DNA from: Hyphomicrobium sp. D-2
GTDB lineage: Bacteria; Pseudomonadota; Alphaproteobacteria; Rhizobiales; Hyphomicrobiaceae
NCBI RefSeq assembly: GCF_029872155.1
Contig: NZ_JARXLA010000008.1
Span: 560,501 to 624,500 of the forward strand
Reading direction: 5' to 3'
Length of the DNA: 64,000 bases
The translations under genes and the position numbers were made by a program. How positions within the stretch are numbered: the first letter of the stretch is position 1; the number at the start of each line of letters is the position of its first letter. Shown piece after piece: positions 52,001-58,702 of this stretch. A model generated the notes under the pieces. It was given only the letters and a program-made list of their open reading frames with translations, was not told the origin of the DNA and did no database searches.

Positions 52001-54381
52001 CGGCTCAGCGTCCACTTCAGGTCGCTTTCGCCGATGCGCGCGCCAGCGGCATTGATGCTGGCAACGTCAAACGAAGCCGTCTGCCCTTCATCAATCCGAT
52101 CATTCTTGAACAGCGGCTTCACGCCGATGCGCGGCTGCGCAATGTCGACCGGTATGGTGATCGTGCGTTCGATCGTGCGGCCACCGGATCTGCGCATGCG
52201 CAGGATAACGCTGGCTTCCAGCGGCTTGGCGGTCTTGGTCACTGCGGGCAGCGACACGGCAACCTTGGCGATGCCTTCAGCATTGGTGGTGGTCGCAACA
52301 TCCAGTGGCTTGCGAACCGGATCGATGCGCTCGTCGGCAAGACCGAACTGGAAGCCTGCGTAACCGGGCAGTTCCTTCGTTGAAGGGCGCACGACGATGT
52401 CGCCTTCAATCGCCAGATCCGCAGCAGGCGGGCCGTAAAGATAGCGTCCCGATGCTTCGATGGTCTGCGGCTTGTCCGGCGTCAATGCGGCTTCCGGTGC
52501 CTTCAGTTTCAGGTCGAGCCGTTCAGGCACGAAGTCTTCCACCAGGAACGAAACCTGCGTCAGTGCTGGCTTTTCCGGATCGGTGTGCAGCTTCGCGCGC
52601 CACGTGCCCGTCATCGATGAAGGCGCCAGCGGCAGCGTGAAGTCGCGTCCGCCGAGGCCGCGATCCTTCAGCGTGTAGCGCGCGTGCTCAACGCCATCGG
52701 GGCGCGTAACGATCAGCGTAACCGGCAGCGGCACTGCGATGCCGGCTGTGTCGCGGACAAGGCCAGCAATGTGCACGTTCTCGCCCGGGCGATAGACGCC
52801 GCGTTCGGTGTAGAGATAGCCGTCGATCGGACCCGGTGCTTCACGCCCCTTCACGCCGCGATCAGTCAGGTCGAACGCGCCAGAGGTGAGATCGAGGAAG
52901 GCGTATTCACCACCGGCACTTTCAGCCACCAGCAGCGCGGGCTGCAATCCGCCTTCGCCGCGCGTCAGGCCAGCGTCGAAGCGCGCATAGCCGCGTGCAT
53001 CGGTTTTGGATGTGCCCAGAACCTCGTTGTTGCGGGCGATAAGCTTCACGTTCACGTCGGCGGAGACATTGGCTTCAGCCAGCGAGCGCACAAACGCATG
53101 CACGCCGTCGTTGCCGGAGAACGCGGTCAGGCCGAGATCGGAAACGATGAACCACTGCGTCGCTTCAGGGCCGTATTCGTTGCCGTTGCGGTTCGACTTT
53201 TCAGTCGGGCGTGCGATCGCAATATACACGCCCGGCTTCAGCGCGCCGACAGCATCGGTAACGGGCAGCGCCGTGGTCATTTCCTCGTTCAGCTTCTGCG
53301 GCACGTCCATGGTGCCGCTGAACACCTTCTCGCCGGACGTATTGCGGATCTGCTCCACGTCATAGCGCTGAAGCTGGCGCTGGAAGTCGCCGCTCTGCAG
53401 CGCGCCCGCAAGGTTGCGGTCGCCGATGCGGAACACTTCAACTTCCACCTTGGCGGTGTTGACGGTGACAAGCGGAATGCCCTGCTGGCCACGGCTCGGC
53501 AGCACATACGAACGGCCGGAGAAGCGCACGAACGGTTTGCGGTCGGGCACGTAAACGGCAATGTCGACATTCTTCTGCAGTTCTTCTTCAACCGCAGACG
53601 GAAGCCCGGCGCGCAACTGCACGCGATAACGCTGGCCGTGCGTCAGGCCGTCGATGCAAAGCTGGCTATCTTCAGCGCTGACCGATTGCGGATCCTTGCC
53701 ATCAACGGTCACGAACTTGGCGAAGTCCGCTTCCTGACGCGAAAGGCTCTCGGAGAATTGCAGACACAGGCGCGGGGCCGCTGCTTCCGATTCCGTCTTG
53801 TAGTCGGTCATGCGGAAGCCGCGCTCGGCGCGCAGGCGGTCATAGCTTTCACGCACGGCGCCATTGTCGGCCAGTGCAAGGCTTGTCTTCAGCGCATCCA
53901 GTGCAGGCCGCCAGTAGGAGCGCTGCTCCAGTGCGCTGGCGAGAACTGCAAGCGCGCGCGCACGCTGTGGCTTATCCTTCGCGCGCTCATAGGCGATGTA
54001 GGCCGCGCCGGAGGCGTTCACCTGCAGGTCGTAACGCTCGCTGGAGTTGTTCGGATCAGCGGGAATGGCCAGCAGCGCGCGCGCCAGACCCATCCATGAT
54101 TCCACATCCTTGGGATCGGCTACGGCCGCGCTCGCGAAGCCACGCGCTGCTGCGCGCGGATCGGAGTGCATGGCGCGCTCGCCTTCGCGGCGCAGATCGG
54201 CGGCCCGCTTTCCATCAAGCTTCCAGTTGGCCTTCAGGTAATCCTCGTAGCGTTTGCCGTCGTCCCTCACGCCCTGATGGGCAAAGGGCAGATCGCTGTT
54301 CTGTTTTGCTTGCGAAGCCATGGCGGGGGCCAGTGGCAGCAGCATGGTTAGTGTCAGGAGTAATCGGGCAAGAAACGTCAT
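49066..54381 (-). CDS. yfhM: bacterial alpha-2-macroglobulin (YfhM type) with thioester motif
   Basis: A 1771-residue periplasmic protease trap. The signal peptide is ARLLLTLTMLLPLAPAMAS. Early helical-repeat and MG-like domains are followed by the MG2-type segments YTERGVYRPGENVHIAGLVR and VEDFVPERLDLKLKAPEA. The bait region lies near SGGDGADMGMQGSPPVEATV, then comes the thioester domain with C1293-A-E-Q in RYPYGCAEQTVS, and the receptor-like end GVFVHPAATIEDMYRPERYA. No Cys lipobox is seen, so it is probably soluble. The start at 54381 follows GGTGG; 54393 is an alternative. It is co-oriented with pbpC, 128 bp apart. Confidence 0.94.
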   Translation of the reverse strand: MTFLARLLLTLTMLLPLAPAMASQAKQNSDLPFAHQGVRDDGKRYEDYLKANWKLDGKRAADLRREGERAMHSDPRAAARGFASAAVADPKDVESWMGLARALLAIPADPNNSSERYDLQVNASGAAYIAYERAKDKPQRARALAVLASALEQRSYWRPALDALKTSLALADNGAVRESYDRLRAERGFRMTDYKTESEAAAPRLCLQFSESLSRQEADFAKFVTVDGKDPQSVSAEDSQLCIDGLTHGQRYRVQLRAGLPSAVEEELQKNVDIAVYVPDRKPFVRFSGRSYVLPSRGQQGIPLVTVNTAKVEVEVFRIGDRNLAGALQSGDFQRQLQRYDVEQIRNTSGEKVFSGTMDVPQKLNEEMTTALPVTDAVGALKPGVYIAIARPTEKSNRNGNEYGPEATQWFIVSDLGLTAFSGNDGVHAFVRSLAEANVSADVNVKLIARNNEVLGTSKTDARGYARFDAGLTRGEGGLQPALLVAESAGGEYAFLDLTSGAFDLTDRGVKGREAPGPIDGYLYTERGVYRPGENVHIAGLVRDTAGIAVPLPVTLIVTRPDGVEHARYTLKDRGLGGRDFTLPLAPSSMTGTWRAKLHTDPEKPALTQVSFLVEDFVPERLDLKLKAPEAALTPDKPQTIEASGRYLYGPPAADLAIEGDIVVRPSTKELPGYAGFQFGLADERIDPVRKPLDVATTTNAEGIAKVAVSLPAVTKTAKPLEASVILRMRRSGGRTIERTITIPVDIAQPRIGVKPLFKNDRIDEGQTASFDVASINAAGARIGESDLKWTLSRLDTNWQWYRRDGYWNYEAVTLTRKVADGTIATGAEGDFAKIAVPVEWGRYKLEVASADPNGPATSTIFYAGWYSTANDSESPEILDVALDRATYKPGDAAKLRIASKLGGKALVSVLSGDVISMQEVDIPNGGGEATVAVGDNWGPGAYVTAMIYRPLDEKLKRMPSRAIGVAWLGLDQKDRTLDVAISAPEKIKSGTTLNVPVKVDGLKAGEEAYVTLAAVDLGILNLTRFATPSPESWFYAQRRMGLEIRDFYGRLIDGMRAERGSLRSGGDGADMGMQGSPPVEATVAEFSGIVRIGEDGTAKVDFELPDFNGTVRVMAVAWSADKLGHGQQDVIVRDAVALTASGPRFLTLGDEARLDIAVHNVEGPQAAYTVELTNDGKPVHTGTLDLNTGERRAQYIAIKPTVVGLTNYDVRVTGPDGIDVKRPLTFDVKPPAGDIKRTTVASLKPGGNITLNPDLVRDMIANRTRVSISTGPTARFDIPALLTSLDRYPYGCAEQTVSRALPLLYANSVAKGVGLASDGELKERVQAAVDRVFDMQDGSGAFGTWGPSNADLWLTGYVTDFLSRAKEQGFTVNANGFSRALDRLQNFIAYAEDFKQGGEDRAYALYVLARNGRAPIGDLRYYADTRLDRFSTPLSRAQLGAALAMMGDKPRAETAFASALDALHLPEATGLGGYRADYGSDLRDSAALITLASETRMANVEAPKLIDVVAKAYSGRSNTSTQEQAWMLLAANALAEEGNDLKLIVNGAPVVGPVSRSLSAETILREPLNVTNDGDAPVDTVVTVIGSSLTTEPPVAKGFTIERQYFKLDGTPVVLDSANGGTASIGQNERLVTVLKVSGEQAGGRVLLVDHLPAGFEIDNPRLVDSGDVKALEWLKTTVQPEHSEFRDDRFVAAFNFSGKAASANNEADEATGEGQENASPPASSATVAYLVRAVTPGVFVHPAATIEDMYRPERYARTGAGTLTVQPSK

Positions 54382-54562
54382 TGGGGCCACCATCAAAGGG
54401 CTGAGCCGGGAGCGGTCAGGCTGAATTATTTAGAAGTCTACTGCGGCGGAAAAGGGAGCAGCGGCCAATGTCCATAGAATGACGACAAGCAGCGGCTTAT
54501 CGCTTTTTCCCGCCCGTTGCGGGGCGTTGTCGTGATCTGGCGCTTTCCCCGGCAAAGCCATG

Positions 54563-54597
54563 AAAAAAGGGGCCGATGCTTTCGCACCAGCCCCTTT
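54563..54597 (-). terminator. rho-independent terminator of the 190-residue gene
   Basis: On the minus strand AAAGGGGC (54590-54597) pairs with GCCCCTTT (54566-54573). An inner GTGC/GCAT stem closes a GAAA tetraloop, and TTTTTT follows. It lies 27 bp past the stop at 54624. Confidence 0.85.
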
Positions 54598-54623
54598 CGG
54601 AGATCGAATTGTGGCGGCCGGAA

Positions 54624-55196
54624 TTACTGGCGGCGCATGTCAGGGGCTGCGTTTTCGGCAAGCTGCGGCATCTGGGTGAGAGAGGCCAGCGAAGGCATGG
54701 CGACCACGGGGGTGGTGGCGCGCCACAGGTTCTCGAAGGAGCGGCGGGCGAATGCGGCTGTTTCGGCACAGTCGGCGGCATAGCGCTCAAGGGCGTCGCG
54801 CTTGTGCGGGTCGCGGCGCATGGAATCGCCAACCCAGGACCGCGTCGGCGTCAGCACGAGCTGCTCGTGGGCGGCGAGCAGACGGCTGTCGCGGATCACG
54901 CGGCACTCTGCGGAGGTGTTGAAAATCGTGGTTACCTGCTGGCCGTTGGCCGGCTCCATCTCGTTGAAGATGGCGCGGACGCTGACACCCATCACCGACA
55001 GACGCTCGGCGTGGGAAAGCAGCGCCTGGGCGATCGGGCTTTCGGGCGAACGGGCGATGAGCAGATAGCAATCGCCTGCTTCGCGCATACCCAATGCATC
55101 GCGTGCGTCGAGGTCGTCGGTGATAAAGGCGGTAAGTCTGGAAACCTTTTCAGCGACGGAAAGGCCATGAACCTGTGCTGGTGTTTCTGTCGACAT
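54624..55196 (-). CDS. hypothetical cytosolic protein, 190 residues
   Basis: No signal peptide or membrane helix. The sequence alternates helices and strands: LTAFITDDLDARDALGMREA, DCYLLIARSPESPIAQALLS, SVRAIFNEMEPANGQ, TTIFNTSAECRVIRDSRLLA, SWVGDSMRRDPHKRDALERY. The last pattern, with a positioned Ser/Arg/Asp cluster, hints at a phospholipase-D-like or nucleotide-binding fold but I cannot assign one. It has its own good terminator and a 152-bp gap upstream, so it is likely a single-gene unit. Confidence 0.75.
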   Translation of the reverse strand: MSTETPAQVHGLSVAEKVSRLTAFITDDLDARDALGMREAGDCYLLIARSPESPIAQALLSHAERLSVMGVSVRAIFNEMEPANGQQVTTIFNTSAECRVIRDSRLLAAHEQLVLTPTRSWVGDSMRRDPHKRDALERYAADCAETAAFARRSFENLWRATTPVVAMPSLASLTQMPQLAENAAPDMRRQ

Positions 55197-55348
55197 GACC
55201 CGTAATCCCCCGTGTTGTCCCCGATAACCACGCCGAAAGCGGCACCGGGTTTGTTGCTGTGTTGGTCAGCATTAAGCTGTCATTTCGGTTAAACAATTGT
55301 TGCCGGCTGCCTCAGATCGCCTGCCCTTCTGCATGATCCGACAACGGC

Positions 55349-58300
55349 TTATTCCGCCATATTGCGCAGTACCCGGGGCCGTTTGAGCGCCGGTTGATCG
55401 AAATCGCTGGCGTCGCCATCAGCATCTAGTGGTGCGACCCATTGTGACCCCATACCCTCCTCGGCATCCGACAAAGGCTCATCGGATGGCAGTTGAGCAA
55501 TCCGGGCGACCGTTTCCGGCTGCGTCGGAGCTGATCTGGTCAGCCGGGTTGTTTCGAGGGCCAGCTCCAGTTGCGGTTCGTCCGCGGCGCTTTCAGATGT
55601 CCGCAGCGTTCCGCCCGGCGTTGAGCGGGCGAGGCGGAGCAACTCGGCGGGCAGCGCCGCATGGCTTACCGGCACCCGCAGCGTCGCCGTCTCGCGCTTC
55701 AATTCCAGGTCGATGCTTTGCCAGCCGCCGGGTTCCTCGCTGCCATCCGAGGCTGAAAGCGCTGCGGCGAGGCGCGCGGCCAGGTCCGATCCAGTCGCCG
55801 CCTCAGACGATGCCGCGGCGCCGTTGCTATATTTCTCGGATCCCGCAGGCGTCGTCGCGACCTGATGCGGGAACGGCACGACCACCGCGGTCGCATTGCC
55901 CGGCTGCTCTGGCCCGTCCGCAATTTCCTCTAGCCCAAGCGCATCAGCGTCGCCGGCCTCGTCCTCGAGGTCCTGGTAGGAGGCCAGCTCGGCCTCCGCG
56001 AGCCCGGCATAGCTGCCGAAGCGTTGGCGCAGCGCGGCGTCCGGCTGTTTGGCCCTCGGCGGCGCAGCAGCGGGTGACACGGCCGTAGCCGGCGCAGATT
56101 CTGGCATCGCCATCGAGGGCTCCGCCTTGGGCACTGTCACCGGCTCGCCGACCTCAGCCGTAGCTTCCGCCTGCAACTCGTCCGCGACCGGCTGGTCCGG
56201 TGTTCGCTCCCGCTCTTCCGGCTCATCATCCTCAGCGGCATCCCATTCGGGATCGAATGCAAAGCCGTCATCGTCGTCGATCGGCCGGCCGACCACATCC
56301 AGGATAGGCTCGGCCATCTCCTCAGCCATGCCCGGCCGATGCCGGAACGGGCGATAACTGCGCGGCTCGCTGCGGTGACGACGCGGGGCTAGATCCACAT
56401 CCCGCTCATCGGCATCATGATCACCACCGACGTCGAGCGCGTCGCTATCAACCGTGCGGTGCGTATGCCCGCGCCCACTCTCCGGCGCGCGGTCTTCAAG
56501 TATCGAGCGCTCAAACTCCGCCCTTACGTGCGCGTCCTCTACAACCGCAAGCGAAAGCACCCGCTGACGCTGCTGCTCCGTCTCCATGCGCCGCGCCGCG
56601 CCCATCACCGCGCCCAGGATCATCTCCGGCCAGGCGCCGCGCTTGAAGGCATAAATCCGGAACGCGGGCCTGTCCTCGCCGGCATTGTCGGCAATGAACA
56701 TACCGCCAAGCGCACGCATCGCGCGCGGCACCGGTGCCACCTGACCGTCGCGGTAACACTCGATGAACTTGGAGCCCTGCCGACGCAGCTTGCGCGCCGC
56801 CACCAGACCCGGCGCGATTTTCCACGGACGCGCCAGAATGCCCTGCCCTTCCAGCGCGTAGCACAGGTTGGCCAGCATCTGCGCTTCACGCAGCAGTTCA
56901 TCGCGCTGCGGATGTTCGCGCGGCGCGCTCAGCGGCACGGCGACATAATAGGTGCCGCCGGATTCAAAAATCACTTCGCGAAACACATCGAACGTGCCGC
57001 GCATCTCGTCGTGGTTATGGATCTGCGAAAACCGCGACAGGATCGGAAACACCGGCCCGCGTTCAGCGTCGATCATGCTTTGGCGCGTGGCTACGAAACG
57101 GTTCATCGGTCGCCCGATCGAAACCAGCAGCAGACAGAGATCAACGAACAGTGCCACGCCGAGCGGAATGTAATCACGCTGGGAAAGGCCCACGGTTTCG
57201 TTGTTCAGCGCTGATACGGCAGCCGGATTGTCGATCGATTGCACCGCACGCTGTTGCAGCGTGCGCAGCTCATCAGCCGATGGCGGCAGCTCGAACGACA
57301 GCAGGCCAATAAATGTTGCGGTCAGGCGGCGGAAGGCTTCGATGGTGGCTTCCGAGCCTTCAACAGCAGCGATTTGCGGTTTCTCAAGCGTTGGCAGTTG
57401 ATCGATCGCGCGCACAACACCACGCAGTGACGCCTGCAGTTGCGCATCGGGGCAGGCGAACGCCTTGCCGTTGTCGGCGCTGAAGCTCGAGCGCTCGGCG
57501 CGGTCGGCAAGATCGGCGCGGATCTGGCGCAACTGCGGATCGGTGCGGAACGCGTTGAAACCGGTCACGGTCATGTCAAGGCGACGGCCCAGCGAGCGCA
57601 TGAATTCGTTGCGCGTGCCGTGCGCGTCCATCGTCGAAGCGTCGTTCTTTACGATCTTGGCCATGTCGCCATCCAGCAGCGCCATGTCGCCTTTGATCGA
57701 GCCCACGCGGCCGGTCACGAAATCGGAAGCGAAGCTGAAGCGCTGGGCATCTTCATCGCGCAGCTTGCGGCGCGGACCATCGCCGGGCGACGAGTTCGGA
57801 CAGGTTGAACCTTTCTCGCGCTCCAGCGTTGCCTTCTGCGTTGAGACGGCAGCCAGTTGCACAAGAGTGGAATTCAATTGTTCAAGGCGGGTTGCTGCAC
57901 CGTGCAGCGCAGACTGAACCTGCCCAACCGCGCTTTCCGCTGAACGCGCAGCTTCCGAGCGGCTTTCCAGCACCTTCCAGTAGAAGCCGAAACCGAAGCC
58001 GACGGAAATGAGTGTAAGAAAGATGTATCCGAATATGTACGTGAGGCGGGTGAACCAATCGATGGGTGAAAACATCTGGTCGAGCAGCCACACGACCATC
58101 GTCATCAGCATCGCGACCGAAAATCCGATGATCGCCTTATGCACCAGAGGCAGCGTGCCCATGTTGCTTTCGATCAGCTCCAGCATGCCGACGTAGGTCG
58201 CAATCCACGACAATGCTGCCAGACCGACGATCAGGACGATCTTTTTCCAGTCGCGTTTTTTGGCTTCAGGCTCGGCCCAATCGCTGTCGGATTCAAAGCC

Positions 58301-58363
58301 ATATCCGTAGCCAGCGCCTGCTTCGCGCATATGCGACCACGGTGCATTCGTCCGCAACGACAT
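55349..58363 (-). CDS. large four-helix membrane protein of unknown function (1004 residues)
   Basis: Helices at about 42-62, 77-96, 106-129 and 399-417. The 270-residue segment between helices 3 and 4 is helical and coiled-coil-like (SAESAVGQVQSALHGAATRL), with a few Cys, a layout similar to DUF4407-type proteins. After helix 4 a folded cytosolic part runs to about 640 (GTYYVAVPLSAPREHPQRDE; MRALGGMFIADNAGEDRPAF). A long acidic, low-complexity tail rich in Glu, Asp, Ala and Pro follows to the end. The GC-rich tail is not obviously foreign. I do not recognise the family. It lies beside a class A PBP gene, so an envelope role is possible. Confidence 0.85.
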   Translation of the reverse strand: MSLRTNAPWSHMREAGAGYGYGFESDSDWAEPEAKKRDWKKIVLIVGLAALSWIATYVGMLELIESNMGTLPLVHKAIIGFSVAMLMTMVVWLLDQMFSPIDWFTRLTYIFGYIFLTLISVGFGFGFYWKVLESRSEAARSAESAVGQVQSALHGAATRLEQLNSTLVQLAAVSTQKATLEREKGSTCPNSSPGDGPRRKLRDEDAQRFSFASDFVTGRVGSIKGDMALLDGDMAKIVKNDASTMDAHGTRNEFMRSLGRRLDMTVTGFNAFRTDPQLRQIRADLADRAERSSFSADNGKAFACPDAQLQASLRGVVRAIDQLPTLEKPQIAAVEGSEATIEAFRRLTATFIGLLSFELPPSADELRTLQQRAVQSIDNPAAVSALNNETVGLSQRDYIPLGVALFVDLCLLLVSIGRPMNRFVATRQSMIDAERGPVFPILSRFSQIHNHDEMRGTFDVFREVIFESGGTYYVAVPLSAPREHPQRDELLREAQMLANLCYALEGQGILARPWKIAPGLVAARKLRRQGSKFIECYRDGQVAPVPRAMRALGGMFIADNAGEDRPAFRIYAFKRGAWPEMILGAVMGAARRMETEQQRQRVLSLAVVEDAHVRAEFERSILEDRAPESGRGHTHRTVDSDALDVGGDHDADERDVDLAPRRHRSEPRSYRPFRHRPGMAEEMAEPILDVVGRPIDDDDGFAFDPEWDAAEDDEPEERERTPDQPVADELQAEATAEVGEPVTVPKAEPSMAMPESAPATAVSPAAAPPRAKQPDAALRQRFGSYAGLAEAELASYQDLEDEAGDADALGLEEIADGPEQPGNATAVVVPFPHQVATTPAGSEKYSNGAAASSEAATGSDLAARLAAALSASDGSEEPGGWQSIDLELKRETATLRVPVSHAALPAELLRLARSTPGGTLRTSESAADEPQLELALETTRLTRSAPTQPETVARIAQLPSDEPLSDAEEGMGSQWVAPLDADGDASDFDQPALKRPRVLRNMAE

Positions 58364-58654
58364 TTCGAAACCCGCTCAATCGATTGCGCGCAGGTGGTCG
58401 TCGGCTGAGCGCGTTGATGCGCAAAGCCGTTCCCACCGATGCGCGCAACGCCTCGTCCGCACTTCAGTGTCTTGTCATCGTGCCGGTAAGTGATCCTTGA
58501 GCTTGGTACGCGCGATTTTTGTCTTGAGTGCGGCGCTAAGGTGACTGTGAGCTGCACATCGCGATTTCGAACCTGTTACGCACAGGGGCATTATCTTTCG
58601 CGCAAACGGTGCGAAGAGAAGTGCAGATACATGTCTCCTCTCAACGTTTCCTAC

Positions 58655-58695
58655 GCGCTCGGCGGCCGGCTCTGCGTAGCGGTGTCGCCGAGCGC
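58655..58695. repeat. REP-like covarying hairpin repeat, copy 6
   Basis: Reverse orientation; perfect 10-bp outer stem (58655-58664 with 58686-58695), GCCGGCT, inner arms CTGC/GCGG (one G-T), loop GTA, TGT. It lies 7 bp past the stop of the PBP gene. Other than the repeat, the 339-bp gap 58364-58702 shows no gene; the 1004-residue gene's promoter must lie here. Confidence 0.75.
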
Positions 58696-58702
58696 CACAA
58701 AG

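Noticed and set aside
50797-54099. Two long plus-strand frames (528 and 471 codons) across the macroglobulin gene
   Set aside because: Antisense to a complete alpha-2-macroglobulin; composition is that of complemented codons and no family features appear.
55240-55290. CtrA site (TTAA-N7-TTAA) near the 190-residue gene
   Set aside because: The two TTAA half-sites are 13 bp apart, not 7.
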